Assembly (NCBI GenBank): GCA_944384855.1
Contig: CALWUY010000050.1
Location: 124,001-188,000, forward strand
Source: an uncultured Clostridia bacterium
GTDB lineage: Bacteria > Bacillota > Clostridia > Oscillospirales > Acutalibacteraceae
Reading direction: 5' to 3'
DNA: 64,000 nucleotides
Part shown: piece by piece, positions 1-9,297 of the stretch
Numbering within the stretch: position 1 is the stretch's first letter
Layout: the number at the start of each line of letters is the position of its first letter
Made by a program: the position numbers and the translations under genes
The notes under the pieces: model-generated
Told to the model about the DNA's origin: nothing
The model's input: the letters and a program-made list of their open reading frames with translations, nothing else
Database searches by the model: none

Positions 1-1629
1 ATACTGCCTGTAAGAATAGTGCTTAAGGGCAGAGGCGTGTCGGGAGCGGCATGCCTGCTGAAAAGCAAGGACTACCAGACAACATCCGGATCGAATGTGT
101 CCTATGCTGTAATGAAAAACGGCAGCCGCGGCAAAAACGCGTTTATCGTTCTGGATTTCGGCTGTGAATTTCACGGTTCGCTCAGGATTATCACCTCGTG
201 GGTTAATTCCGAAGGAAACCGCGGCAAGGTAAGGATAACGCTTGGCGAGTCCCTGACAGAGGCGATGAGCGAGATAGGAAAAAAAGGCGCCTGCAACGAC
301 CACAGTCCGAGAGATTTTGTGCGTGAGATAGGAATGTTTTCAGACAATGAATACGGACTCGGGGGATTTCGTTACGCAAGGGTGGAATTACTAAGTCCCG
401 ACTGTGAGATGAGGGTGCAGTCTGTAAACGGAGTATTTATTTATACTGATTTGGAATACATGGGAAGTTTTTGCTGTAACGATGAAAAAATAAATAAAAT
501 ATACGATGTCGCGGCGTATACGGTGCATCTGAATATTCAGCGTTATGTGTGGGACGGAATAAAGCGTGACCGTCTGGTATGGATAGGTGATATCAATCCA
601 GAGGCACTGGCGATACGCACGGTTTTCGGCAGATGTGATGAAATCGAGAAAACGATTGATTTTTTCCGCAGAAACACTCCGCCTGAAGGCTGGATGAACG
701 GTATGCCGACTTATACGCTTTGGTGGCTGATTACGGTTCATGACTGGTATAGCAGCTGCGGCTGCAAAGCTTTCATAAACCGTCAGAAAAGTTACGTGCT
801 TAAGGTGACGGAGCGGATACTGTCACTTATAGATGACAACGGTTCAACCGAACGTTTTCCGGGCAGATTTCTCGACTGGCCGACAAGCGAACTTAAGGAA
901 GCGGACGACGGAGTACGCGGACTTATATGCCAGGCGCTGACGGCCTGCGGCAGACTTGCCGGAATTTACGGCAGACAGGATTTAGCGCTGAAATGTGAGA
1001 CTAAAGCGGCGGCGGTAAGAGAGATTTCCGGCAATTCAAACGGCATAAAAACCGTGGCTGCGTTTCTTTACAACGCCGGAATACCCGACGTCAGCGGCGA
1101 CGCCGCGGAGATACTTTCATCCGGCGGCGCAAAGGGAATGTCGACGTTTATGTCATATTATGTTTTGGGTGCGCTCAGCCGCGCCGGGCGCGCTGAACAG
1201 GCTTTGGACATGCTCAGGGAATATTACGGAGGAATGCTCGATTTAGGGGCTACTACTTTCTGGGAAGATTTCAATATTGAATGGGCGGATAATGCCGTGG
1301 GGATAGATGAGCTTCCCGATGACAGCAGGCCCAATATACACTCGGATTTCGGAGGGTACTGCTATAAAGGGCTCAGGCACAGCCTCTGCCACGGCTGGAG
1401 CGCGGGGCCGGTACCGTTTCTCAACGATTTCATTTTAGGAATAAAAGTGACTGAAGCCGGCTGCAAATCGGTTGAAATTAAGGGTAATTTAGGAAATCTT
1501 GAATGGGCGGAAGGAACCTTCCCCACCCCTTACGGAATACTGTACGTAAGACATGAGAAGGCAGCCGACGGAAGTATAAAAACCGTATACAAAGCGCCCG
1601 CAAGCGTAAAGGTAACGGTAAAGGAATAA
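1..1629 (+). CDS. alpha-L-rhamnosidase-like glycoside hydrolase (GH78-type), 5' partial
   Basis: The reading frame is open from the first base, so the gene begins left of the window; the first in-window GTG (position 19) is not a credible start. About 540 residues are visible. They carry a beta-rich stretch (DFGCEFHGSL) followed by an (alpha/alpha)6-barrel region with the block RDRLVWIGDINPEA near residue 190, which resembles the acidic catalytic segment of GH78 alpha-L-rhamnosidases, and a C-terminal beta-sandwich. GH78 enzymes remove terminal L-rhamnose from pectin, glycosides or bacterial glycans. The stop lies 4 bases before the next gene, an MFS transporter, so the two probably form a sugar-use operon. 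Substrate and location are unknown because the N-terminus is missing. Confidence 0.75.
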   Translation: MLPVRIVLKGRGVSGAACLLKSKDYQTTSGSNVSYAVMKNGSRGKNAFIVLDFGCEFHGSLRIITSWVNSEGNRGKVRITLGESLTEAMSEIGKKGACNDHSPRDFVREIGMFSDNEYGLGGFRYARVELLSPDCEMRVQSVNGVFIYTDLEYMGSFCCNDEKINKIYDVAAYTVHLNIQRYVWDGIKRDRLVWIGDINPEALAIRTVFGRCDEIEKTIDFFRRNTPPEGWMNGMPTYTLWWLITVHDWYSSCGCKAFINRQKSYVLKVTERILSLIDDNGSTERFPGRFLDWPTSELKEADDGVRGLICQALTACGRLAGIYGRQDLALKCETKAAAVREISGNSNGIKTVAAFLYNAGIPDVSGDAAEILSSGGAKGMSTFMSYYVLGALSRAGRAEQALDMLREYYGGMLDLGATTFWEDFNIEWADNAVGIDELPDDSRPNIHSDFGGYCYKGLRHSLCHGWSAGPVPFLNDFILGIKVTEAGCKSVEIKGNLGNLEWAEGTFPTPYGILYVRHEKAADGSIKTVYKAPASVKVTVKE

Positions 1630-1633
1630 TTAT

Positions 1634-2893
1634 ATGCAAAAAACACATAAGAATTTCAAAACGACAAAGTACGCCTGTTTTACGGCATATTTTACAATGT
1701 CGTCGGTATTCAGTCTGCCGCCGGTCTTATTTTTGATTTTTCGTCAGCTGTATGATATTTCATATACGCTTTTGGGCACGTTAGTGCTTGTGAATTTTTG
1801 TACGCAGCTTATCATAGATCTTATTTTTTCGGTGTTTTCAAAGCATTTTAATATAAAGAAAACCGTAAGAATAATGCCGCTTGTCACTACGGCGGGGCTT
1901 GTGATATATGCCGCGGTTCCGGCTGTTTTCCCTGATTTCGCATATATAGGGCTTATTATCGGGACGGTGGTATTTTCAGTCGCGGCGGGACTGTCAGAGG
2001 TGCTGTTGAGTCCTACTATAGCGGCGATACCGTCGGATAATCCTCAGAGGGATATGAGTGCGCTCCATTCGCTGTATGCGTTCGGTGTGTTTACGGTGGT
2101 TGTAATAAGCACGCTGTTTCTTAAAATTTTCGGCAATGAAAACTGGATATATCTCACAATGTTCTGGGCGGTTCTGCCGATCATAGCTGCCGTTATGTTT
2201 ATGATATCTCCCATGCCGGAATTAGGCGCTCATCCTGATGTTTCCAAAACTGCCGCAGGCAAAGAGAAAATTACCGGTATTGCGCTGTGTCTCGGCTGTA
2301 TATTTTTCGGCAGCTGCGCCGAAAACGGGATGTCGAATTGGATATCCGGATATATGGAGGCTGCGCTTAATATAGATAAAGCCTTAGGCGATATATTGGG
2401 TATGGCAATGTTTGCGATACTCTTGGGAATAGCGAGAATAGCTTATTCGAGGTATGGAAAACATATTTTAAGGGTATTGTTTATAGGTATGGCGGGAGCA
2501 TCGGTATGCTATCTTACGGCAGGGTTAACAAGAAGCGCCGCCGCCGCGCTTGCCGCCTGTGTTTTGACGGGACTGTTCACATCTATGCTGTGGCCGGGTA
2601 CGCTTATTATGATGGAGGAAAAAATGCCGGGTCTCGGAGTTACGGCTTACGCGCTTATGGCGGCGGGAGGAGATTTAGGAGCGTCTGTGTCTCCGCAGCT
2701 GATGGGAATTGTGACAGACAAGGTGTCTGCAAGCGGGTTTGCGGAAAGTCTATCTTTTAAGCTGGGACTTACTTGTGAGCAGATAGGACTTAAGGCCGGC
2801 ATGTTGGTTTCGGCGGTATTTCCTATTTTAGGCACGGTTTTGGTATTGTTTACAATAAGATATTTTAAAAAGCAGAAAAAGAGGATCAGTTAA
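1634..2893 (+). CDS. major facilitator superfamily transporter
   Basis: A 419-residue protein made almost wholly of hydrophobic segments, about 12 predicted membrane helices, with a basic C-terminal tail. That size and pattern is typical of MFS permeases, with a short charged loop near the middle (around residues 195-215). AAGGA lies just upstream of the ATG, and the gene starts 4 bases after the rhamnosidase-like gene, so it is probably translated from the same mRNA. By context it may import the rhamnoside or a released sugar, but nothing in the sequence fixes the substrate. No clear terminator follows; the pflB promoter begins about 110 bases downstream. Confidence 0.8.
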   Translation: MQKTHKNFKTTKYACFTAYFTMSSVFSLPPVLFLIFRQLYDISYTLLGTLVLVNFCTQLIIDLIFSVFSKHFNIKKTVRIMPLVTTAGLVIYAAVPAVFPDFAYIGLIIGTVVFSVAAGLSEVLLSPTIAAIPSDNPQRDMSALHSLYAFGVFTVVVISTLFLKIFGNENWIYLTMFWAVLPIIAAVMFMISPMPELGAHPDVSKTAAGKEKITGIALCLGCIFFGSCAENGMSNWISGYMEAALNIDKALGDILGMAMFAILLGIARIAYSRYGKHILRVLFIGMAGASVCYLTAGLTRSAAAALAACVLTGLFTSMLWPGTLIMMEEKMPGLGVTAYALMAAGGDLGASVSPQLMGIVTDKVSASGFAESLSFKLGLTCEQIGLKAGMLVSAVFPILGTVLVLFTIRYFKKQKKRIS

Positions 2894-3001
2894 AATCAGC
2901 AATACTTGCCGAACAAGGTACTAAAAGAGGCGTAAATTTTATAAAAAATTGTACAAAAGGTATATTTTGTGGTGAATTTAATAAAAATACACAATATATA
3001 G

Positions 3002-3030
3002 TTGACAAATATAAAAAATTGTTGTAGAAT
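3002..3030 (+). promoter_or_regulatory. sigma-A type promoter for pflBA
   Basis: TTGACA at 3002-3007 and TAGAAT at 3025-3030 with a 17-base spacer, which is close to the vegetative consensus. The start of transcription is expected at about 3037, just before the first stem of the ZTP aptamer at 3041. Confidence 0.8.
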
Positions 3031-3040
3031 GATATTGCTT

Positions 3041-3107
3041 TCATATAACTGACGGATTTGCAGATTACTGCAGGGGAGTATGAAAGCTGTATGCCGACCG
3101 TCTGGGC
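3041..3107 (+). ncRNA. ZTP riboswitch aptamer (pfl motif)
   Basis: The leader of pflB folds as the ZTP/pfl RNA. P1 pairs TCATAT (3041-3046) with GTATGA (3078-3083). An internal hairpin pairs TGCAG (3059-3063) with CTGCA (3068-3072) around loop ATTA and is followed by the conserved GGGGA (3073-3077). The pseudoknot pairs GACGG (3051-3055) with CCGTC (3098-3102), leading into the diagnostic CTGGGC at 3102-3107. ZTP and ZMP build up when 10-formyl-tetrahydrofolate runs short, and this RNA class is named after its frequent place upstream of pfl genes. The pseudoknot carries an A-T pair where other members often have G-C, with pairing kept. Confidence 0.9.
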
Positions 3108-3144
3108 GATTCAGTTTTATTTCAAAAGCTGTGTCGCCTTTTTT
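3104..3144 (+). terminator. riboswitch-controlled intrinsic terminator before pflB
   Basis: GGCGA (3105-3109) pairs with TCGCC (3134-3138), the inner part of the stem continues with CAGTTTT against AAAAGCTG, and six T residues follow at 3139-3144. The 5' arm uses the GGGC end of the aptamer, so ligand binding and terminator formation should exclude each other: ZTP present gives read-through into pflB. Confidence 0.85.
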
Positions 3145-3171
3145 AGACTTTGATTTTTCGGAGGAATAGCA

Positions 3172-5403
3172 ATGGAACATAAGAATTGGACTGGTTTTAA
3201 GACAGGAAAATGGCAGGACGAAATCAATGTGAGGGATTTCATTCAGTCTAACTATAAAGAATACTGCGGCGGCGAGGAATTTTTAAGCGGCCCCACTGAA
3301 AGAACAAAAGCTGTAATGAAAAAGGTAAACAATCTTTTTGCGCTTGAAAGACAGTACGGCGGGGTTTTGGATATAGATACAGCGACGGTATCGTCGCTTA
3401 CAAGCTACGCTCCGGGATATATTGACAAGGAAAACGAACTGATAGTAGGTATGCAGACCAACCGTCCTTTAAAGCGGGGGGTAAATCCTTTCGGAGGCAT
3501 GAGAATGGTTCGTCAGGCGTGCGAAGCCTACGGATATAAACTGGGAGAGAATATAGAAGAGGAATTCCGTTACCGCACCACTCATAATGACGGTGTTTTC
3601 CGAGCATACACAGACGAGATGCGCAAAGCGAGGAGAAGCCATGTGATAACCGGACTGCCCGACGCTTACGGAAGAGGCAGGATAATAGGAGATTACAGAA
3701 GAATAGCGCTTTACGGAATAGACAGATTGATAGAAGAAAAGCAAAAGGACAAGCAGGCGCTGGCAGGCGGGGATTTTGATGCCGATAAGATCCGTCTGGA
3801 TGAAGAACTGTATCAGCAGATAAGATTTTTAGGATATATGAAAGAAATGGCTCAGATGTACGGATGCGATATAAGCCAGCCGGCAGCGAACACCAGAGAA
3901 GCGATACAGTGGACATACTTCGGGTATCTTGCCGCAATCAAGGAGCAGAACGGTGCGGCAATGTCTCTGGGAAGGGTAAGCACGTTTTTTGATATTTATA
4001 TAGAAAGAGATATAAATAACGGAAATCTCACTGAATCCGGGGCTCAGGAGCTTATTGATGATTTTGTAATTAAGCTGAGAATAGCGCGGCATCTGCGCAC
4101 TCCCGAATACAATGAACTTTTCGGAGGAGACCCGATGTGGATAACCGAGGCGGTAGGCGGTATGGGAGAGGACGGCAGGACTCTTGTTACCAAAAGCAGC
4201 TACCGTATTCTGAATACGCTTTACACGCTGGGTTCTTCACCTGAGCCGAACCTCACGGTACTTTGGTCGAAAGACCTGCCCGAAGCATTTAAGCGGTTTT
4301 GCGCGAAGGTATCGGTTGATACCGATTCCATACAGTATGAGAACGACGATATTATGCGTCCGGTATACGGGGACGATTACGCTATAGCCTGCTGTGTTTC
4401 GGCGATGAAGGTAGGAAAGCAGATGCAGTTTTTCGGAGCGCGCTGCAATCTGGCTAAGCTTTTGCTTATAGCGATAAACGGCGGATATGATACAACCAGT
4501 AAAATCAATATAGGACCGCAGATGCCGGTAATGAGCGGGGACAGGCTGGACTACGGCGAGGTAACAGAGAGGCTGGATATTTATATTGCGTGGCTCGCGA
4601 AACTTTATGTAAATACAATGAATATCATACACTATATGCATGATAAATACGCGTACGAGAAATCCCAGATGGCGCTGCACGACACTGATGTCGAGCGGTT
4701 TATGGCGTTCGGTATAGCCGGGCTTTCGGTTATAGCGGATTCATTGAGCGCGATAAAGTTTGCGAATGTAAAGCCGATAAAGGACGAGGACGGATATATC
4801 ACCGAGTTTGAAACTGTCGGAGATTTTCCGAAATACGGAAACGACGATGACCGTGTGGATATGATAGCCAAGGAGCTCACTCACAAAATGATAACCGAGC
4901 TTCGCCGTACTCCTGCGTACCGCAATGCAGTACACACACTTTCGGTGCTTACAATAACATCAAATGTTATGTACGGAAAGCATACCGGCGCTACGCCTGA
5001 CGGCAGGGCTGACGGCGCCGCGTTTGCTCCGGGAGCGAATCCCATGCACAACCGTGAGGAGAACGGCGCGCTGGCGTCGCTTAATTCGGTAGCGAAAATC
5101 AGTTATGATGACTGCCGTGACGGTATATCAAATACATTTTCAATTACGCCGAATACGCTGGGGAAAAACGAAGAGGAGCGTATAGGAAATCTGGTTTCTA
5201 TCTTAGACGGTTATTTTGCGAAAAAAGCGCATCATATAAATGTAAATGTCCTGAATCGTGAAACACTGGTAGAAGCTTACAACAATCCTGAAGCGTATCC
5301 CAATCTCACCATAAGAGTTTCGGGGTATGCGGTCAATTTCCATAAGCTTTCCAGAGAACAGCAGCGAGAGGTTATAAGCCGAACCTTCCATGAGGCGATG
5401 TAA
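3172..5403 (+). CDS. pflB: formate C-acetyltransferase (pyruvate formate-lyase)
   Basis: Converts pyruvate and CoA to acetyl-CoA and formate in the cytoplasm under anaerobic conditions. The 743-residue length is normal for PflB. The adjacent catalytic cysteines are Cys407-Cys408 (AIACCVSAM) and the glycyl-radical loop is RVSGYAV with Gly718 close to the C-terminus, so all key residues are present. GGAGGAA precedes the ATG at good spacing. It lies behind a consensus promoter, a ZTP riboswitch and a terminator, and is followed 58 bases later by its activase gene. The riboswitch implies that formate made here supplies one-carbon units for purine synthesis as well as serving fermentation. Confidence 0.97.
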   Translation: MEHKNWTGFKTGKWQDEINVRDFIQSNYKEYCGGEEFLSGPTERTKAVMKKVNNLFALERQYGGVLDIDTATVSSLTSYAPGYIDKENELIVGMQTNRPLKRGVNPFGGMRMVRQACEAYGYKLGENIEEEFRYRTTHNDGVFRAYTDEMRKARRSHVITGLPDAYGRGRIIGDYRRIALYGIDRLIEEKQKDKQALAGGDFDADKIRLDEELYQQIRFLGYMKEMAQMYGCDISQPAANTREAIQWTYFGYLAAIKEQNGAAMSLGRVSTFFDIYIERDINNGNLTESGAQELIDDFVIKLRIARHLRTPEYNELFGGDPMWITEAVGGMGEDGRTLVTKSSYRILNTLYTLGSSPEPNLTVLWSKDLPEAFKRFCAKVSVDTDSIQYENDDIMRPVYGDDYAIACCVSAMKVGKQMQFFGARCNLAKLLLIAINGGYDTTSKINIGPQMPVMSGDRLDYGEVTERLDIYIAWLAKLYVNTMNIIHYMHDKYAYEKSQMALHDTDVERFMAFGIAGLSVIADSLSAIKFANVKPIKDEDGYITEFETVGDFPKYGNDDDRVDMIAKELTHKMITELRRTPAYRNAVHTLSVLTITSNVMYGKHTGATPDGRADGAAFAPGANPMHNREENGALASLNSVAKISYDDCRDGISNTFSITPNTLGKNEEERIGNLVSILDGYFAKKAHHINVNVLNRETLVEAYNNPEAYPNLTIRVSGYAVNFHKLSREQQREVISRTFHEAM

Positions 5404-5412
5404 GATAAAAGT

Positions 5413-5437
5413 CCGCCGGCAGAATATCTGCCGGCGG
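5413..5437 (+). other. strong intercistronic hairpin between pflB and pflA
   Basis: An 11-base-pair perfect stem (CCGCCGGCAGA, loop ATA, TCTGCCGGCGG) followed by only TTT. With no proper T-tract it is more likely an mRNA 3'-end stabiliser or partial attenuator than a full terminator. It could set the excess of PflB over its activase. Confidence 0.6.
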
Positions 5438-5461
5438 TTTGCGGATATGAAAGGATAACAG

Positions 5462-6184
5462 ATGAGTTCTGATTTTTTGAAAGGGCGGGTAAACGCGATA
5501 CAGTCCTTGGGTACGCTCGACGGACCGGGAGTACGGTTTGTGGTTTTTTTGCAGGGCTGCAATTTAAACTGCGGTTGCTGTCATAATCCGGAAACACGCG
5601 CCGCGGAAGGCGGAACCGAGTATACGTCCTATGAAATAGCCGAAAAGGCGGAGCGTTACAAAGAGTATTTCGGCAAAGACGGCGGAATCACCCTTTCGGG
5701 AGGAGAGCCGCTGATTCAGGCAGAATTTGCCGGGGAAATATTCAGCCTCTGTAAGCAAAAGGGCATAAATACCTGTCTTGACACATCCGGAAGCATACTG
5801 AATCCGGCTGTAATCCGACTGCTTGATGTAACAGACTGTATTTTACTGGATATAAAATACACCGACGATAAACTGTACAGGGAATATGCCGGATGCGCAA
5901 TGGAAAAGCCGCTGAGGTTTTTAGAAGTGGCTGACAGCAAAAATATTCCGGTAATTCTGCGTCAGGTTACAATACCGTCGATCAACGATAACCGTGAAAA
6001 TATTTTAAAGCTTAAAGAGATAGCGCGGCGGCATAAGTGCGTAAAAAAAATCGAGCTGCTGCCGTTTAAAAAGCTTTGCGTTACAAAGTACGAAAAAATG
6101 GGTATACCTTTCAGATTTGCCGGTATTCCCGAACCGACGGCAGAGCAGATGAGGAACCTTAACGATATTTTAGATAAAGAATAA
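5462..6184 (+). CDS. pflA: pyruvate formate-lyase activating enzyme (radical SAM)
   Basis: Installs the glycyl radical on PflB using S-adenosylmethionine and a [4Fe-4S] cluster. The cluster motif CxxxCxxC is Cys33, Cys37 and Cys40 (QGCNLNCGCC), and the SAM-binding GGEP segment (SGGEPL) is near residue 80. The 240-residue length fits PflA and leaves no room for the extra ferredoxin insert seen in other glycyl-radical activases. AAAGGA precedes the ATG. It sits directly downstream of pflB and is followed by a strong hairpin terminator. Confidence 0.95.
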   Translation: MSSDFLKGRVNAIQSLGTLDGPGVRFVVFLQGCNLNCGCCHNPETRAAEGGTEYTSYEIAEKAERYKEYFGKDGGITLSGGEPLIQAEFAGEIFSLCKQKGINTCLDTSGSILNPAVIRLLDVTDCILLDIKYTDDKLYREYAGCAMEKPLRFLEVADSKNIPVILRQVTIPSINDNRENILKLKEIARRHKCVKKIELLPFKKLCVTKYEKMGIPFRFAGIPEPTAEQMRNLNDILDKE

Positions 6185-6186
6185 CA

Positions 6187-6217
6187 GCGGTACGCTTTTA
6201 AGCGTACCGCCGTTTTA
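6187..6217. terminator. bidirectional terminator between pflA and the glycopolymer operon
   Basis: GCGGTACGCTT (6187-6197) pairs with AAGCGTACCGC (6200-6210), with the innermost pairs opening as the loop, then CGTTTTATT. It separates two convergent genes and probably ends both transcripts. Confidence 0.75.
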
Positions 6218-6231
6218 TTGGCTAAAAAATA

Positions 6232-7437
6232 TTAAAGCTTGTAAACTCCGGGCAGATCACAGATATTCTGGGTATCGAAAACCACTTTGTCTGCCAGCAG
6301 ATTCATATTTTGCTTTATTTCGTCATGTTTTACCATAATGATAACAAGGTCTACATCGTCTAAAAATTTATTGAGGTCATGATACTGATTTTCAACAATA
6401 TCGTCTTTGATGAACGGATCATATACTTTCAGCGGTTCTGCCAAATGCTCTTTCTGGGATTCAAGCAGCTGAAGTGTGGGACTTTCACGGAAATCGTCAA
6501 CATTTTCTTTATAGGTCAGTCCGTAAATACCTACACGCTTGTAGTCGGTAAGACCATTTTCTTCCATGATTTCAGATGTGCGCTTTAATACGAAAGCCGG
6601 CATCGATGCATTGATATTCATTGATGCGCCGATAACCTTTGTAAGCTCAGGGTAATCTCCTACCAAAAACCACGGGTCAACCGAAATGCAGTGTCCGCCG
6701 ACGCCCGGTCCGGGGCTCAGGATATTTACGCGCGGATGCATATTGCAGATTTTTATGATTTCATAGACGTCCATACCGTCGTGTGAGCAGATTTTTGCCA
6801 GCTCGTTGGCGAACGCTATGTTTACGGCACGGAATGTGTTTTCTACCACCTTGGTCATCTCGGCGCTTTTAATATCTGTGACAATAACGTCACCGTCGGT
6901 GGTTTTGCGGTAGATATCCGCTATCTTTTCGCCGATTGCGCGGTCGTCGGCGCCGATAGTTCTTGAATTATGCTGAAGCTCGTAAACCATATTTCCCGGG
7001 ATTATTCTTTCGGGAGCATGCACTAAATTTACCTTTTTATTTATTATGGGTTTTATGAAAGTGTCAATTGTTCCGGGGGATACGGTGGATTCTATAACGA
7101 TTATGCTGTTTTCCCTGCATACATCAAGTACATTCTGTGTGGCAGCTACTACGTATGAAGCGTCCACCTTCTTGCTGAACTTGTCATAAGGGGTGGGTAC
7201 AGAGACAATGTAAACATCGGCATCGGCGTATTTGTTGGAAAAGGTCAGGTTGCCTGAGTCTACCGCTCTGAAGAAAAGTTCTTCGAGGCCTTCCTCCTTA
7301 AAAGTGATCTGTTTTTTGTTAAGGGTGGCGACTATGGATTCGTTATAATCCGTACCTACTACTGTAAATCCTGCGTTTGCCATTGTAATCGCGGTGGGAA
7401 GTCCTATATAACCCAAGCCCACAACATTGATTTTCAT
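6232..7437 (-). CDS. UDP-glucose/GDP-mannose dehydrogenase family, WecC-like
   Basis: An NAD-dependent nucleotide-sugar 6-dehydrogenase. The N-terminal Rossmann motif is GLGYIGLP, ESTVSPGT and HAPERIIPG mark the central region, and the catalytic cysteine lies in GPGVGGHCISVDPW. That last block matches UDP-N-acetyl-D-mannosamine dehydrogenase (WecC/EpsD type) better than UDP-glucose dehydrogenase. The second ATG (7437) is chosen because AGGAA lies at good spacing before it; an ATG 9 bases upstream (7446) is too close to that site. It is the last gene of the surface-polymer operon and would make a uronic acid sugar nucleotide, possibly UDP-ManNAcA, for the polymer. Confidence 0.85.
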   Translation of the reverse strand: MKINVVGLGYIGLPTAITMANAGFTVVGTDYNESIVATLNKKQITFKEEGLEELFFRAVDSGNLTFSNKYADADVYIVSVPTPYDKFSKKVDASYVVAATQNVLDVCRENSIIVIESTVSPGTIDTFIKPIINKKVNLVHAPERIIPGNMVYELQHNSRTIGADDRAIGEKIADIYRKTTDGDVIVTDIKSAEMTKVVENTFRAVNIAFANELAKICSHDGMDVYEIIKICNMHPRVNILSPGPGVGGHCISVDPWFLVGDYPELTKVIGASMNINASMPAFVLKRTSEIMEENGLTDYKRVGIYGLTYKENVDDFRESPTLQLLESQKEHLAEPLKVYDPFIKDDIVENQYHDLNKFLDDVDLVIIMVKHDEIKQNMNLLADKVVFDTQNICDLPGVYKL

Positions 7438-7492
7438 AAACTTCATTTCCTTTCGGTTTTGTATTGATTTATTTTTATATTTTGGAAATATT

Positions 7493-8275
7493 TTACGCTA
7501 TTTTAGCATAGCTGTCCTCATATTTATGGATAAGCCATACCCCTATCATTGTGAGTATTATCCCCATTATGAACCAGCAAAACAGCAGAATATAATTAGG
7601 CGCTATGCCGTTAAAGAAGGTTTTTCTGAACTGGTGAATAATAGCGGCTATCGGATTGCAGATAAGCATTACCGTACTGTAAGGCTTCGGTATTCGCTCG
7701 CCGATATCATAGAATATACCTGAGAAATAGAATAAGAATCTGAATACGATACTTATAATATTGGAAAGATCTTCGATAAACACTCCGAAATGCAAAAGTA
7801 TTGTACCCATGCCGAAAGCCACGCTGTAAAGAGTTGCTAAAATTATCGGGAAATTGAGCATCTGAAGGGTAAAAGGAACCTTAAAAATCAGCATAAGTAT
7901 CAGAATAAGGAAAAAAGAAATCATAAATTTGAAAAGAAAAACAAATGATTTAGATATTAGAAATATATATTTTGGCATGTAAACTTTATTGATGATACCA
8001 ATGTTATTTTTGACCGTTTTTACGCTTCCCTGAACTATACGGTTGAAAAGATCCCAGGCTGTAAGACCTATAAACACAAATACCGGAAATCCCGGCTGGT
8101 TATTTCCGAACACAACGACTACGACAAAAGTATAAATAAGCATATAAAACAGGGGATCCAAGATCCACCATATCCAGCTAAGATAAGAGTTTGCGATCTC
8201 GGCTTTAAGCTCTGCTTTTGCCTGATATTTGGCATATTTTATATGCTTTTGCACATTAGCAAAAAATTTTTTCAT
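7493..8275 (-). CDS. ABC-2 type polysaccharide export permease (TagG/Wzm family)
   Basis: A 260-residue integral membrane protein with about six hydrophobic helices and an amphipathic N-terminal segment, the layout of ABC-2 permeases that export lipid-linked wall teichoic acid, O-antigen or capsule chains. Its ATPase partner ends 14 bases upstream, and a WecG/TagA-type transferase lies in the same operon. Expected job: move an undecaprenyl-linked glycopolymer across the cytoplasmic membrane. Confidence 0.88.
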   Translation of the reverse strand: MKKFFANVQKHIKYAKYQAKAELKAEIANSYLSWIWWILDPLFYMLIYTFVVVVVFGNNQPGFPVFVFIGLTAWDLFNRIVQGSVKTVKNNIGIINKVYMPKYIFLISKSFVFLFKFMISFFLILILMLIFKVPFTLQMLNFPIILATLYSVAFGMGTILLHFGVFIEDLSNIISIVFRFLFYFSGIFYDIGERIPKPYSTVMLICNPIAAIIHQFRKTFFNGIAPNYILLFCWFIMGIILTMIGVWLIHKYEDSYAKIA

Positions 8276-8289
8276 AAGCTTTCTCCTGT

Positions 8290-9024
8290 TTACTTTGCAT
8301 CTTTCATGAAAATTTCATAATCTCGGATTACTTTTTCTGGATCTCCGATTTCTTTTACCTTGCCTTCATGAAGCCATAAGACCTCGTCGCAAAGCTCTTT
8401 CAGAGTACCCATGCTGTGAGAGACGATTACTACCGTGCGGTTTTCATCGGCAATGATTTCACGCATTTTTTTACCGCTTTTTTCCCTGAATTGAATGTCT
8501 CCTACGCTCAAAACTTCGTCGATAAGCATTATGTCGGTTTCAAGCAGCGCTGTAATAGAAAAAGCCAGCTTGGAATACATACCGCTGGAATAGGTCCTTA
8601 CGGGTTTGTATATAAAATTGCCCAGACCTGCAAATTCGATTATTTCAGGAGCTTTAGCCCGTATTTGCTCTTCGGAAAAACCCATAAGCAGACCTGCTAA
8701 AATAATATTTTCAAATCCGGTCAGTTTGTTTTGAAATCCCGTGCCTATGGACATCAGAGATACGGTATTTCCCTTTAAGTCTACAGTTCCGCTGTCCGGA
8801 GAAAAAATTCCCGAAATTGCACGCAATAGCGTAGATTTACCGCTGCCGTTTTTTCCGACAATACCTAAAATTTTGCCTTTTTCAACCGAAAAGCTTACAC
8901 CTCTGAGCGCTTCAAATTCTTCATTGCGGTTCAATTTGAAATGCAGAAGAGACTGTTTTATGGTTACTTTTTTCAGTTCTTTGTATTTTACGGATAAATC
9001 TTTTACCTCTATGGCGATGCTCAT
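8290..9024 (-). CDS. ABC transporter ATP-binding protein, polysaccharide export (TagH/Wzt family)
   Basis: A 244-residue ATPase with Walker A GKNGSGKST (residues 57-65), signature YSSGMYSKLAF and Walker B DIMLIDEVLSVGD. It ends soon after the nucleotide-binding domain, so it lacks the C-terminal carbohydrate-binding domain of long Wzt proteins. An AGGAGG site precedes the ATG. It pairs with the downstream ABC-2 permease as a glycopolymer exporter. The 270 bases before it hold only weak promoter-like sequence, so it may be transcribed both from upstream and from its own start. Confidence 0.9.
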   Translation of the reverse strand: MSIAIEVKDLSVKYKELKKVTIKQSLLHFKLNRNEEFEALRGVSFSVEKGKILGIVGKNGSGKSTLLRAISGIFSPDSGTVDLKGNTVSLMSIGTGFQNKLTGFENIILAGLLMGFSEEQIRAKAPEIIEFAGLGNFIYKPVRTYSSGMYSKLAFSITALLETDIMLIDEVLSVGDIQFREKSGKKMREIIADENRTVVIVSHSMGTLKELCDEVLWLHEGKVKEIGDPEKVIRDYEIFMKDAK

Positions 9025-9297
9025 AAATCCGTATCCTCCTATTCGTGTGACAGGATTTTAATAATAATGTCAGACTTCCGGGATTGTTTTATACTTAATA
9101 TATTTTGATTTCCTGAAATATTACGCAGAAAAATTTAAGTTCATTAATCAATTATGTTTTTACTGTTGCTATCTCATAAAAAAATAAATCAAGTTAAAAT
9201 TAACGTTGACTTGCCCGGATAATAACGTCACTTCGTCGTTATCTTCAAATTTATTAAAATCCCGATGGGTGTTGATTTGCAGGCTGAATGCTGTTGC
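9025..9297. other. AT-rich intergenic gap inside the glycopolymer operon
   Basis: An unusually long gap for this operon. It contains a small stem (ATAACG/CGTTAT around 9222-9242) without a T-tract and no convincing reading frame on either strand. With the short protein encoded next to it, it may mark a place where genes have been lost. Confidence 0.4.

Noticed and set aside
2967-2984. Possible Rex site upstream of the pflB promoter (TTGTGGT-GAAT-TTAATAA)
   Set aside because: Only about 10 of 14 informative positions match and it lies upstream of the -35 element; too weak in AT-rich DNA.
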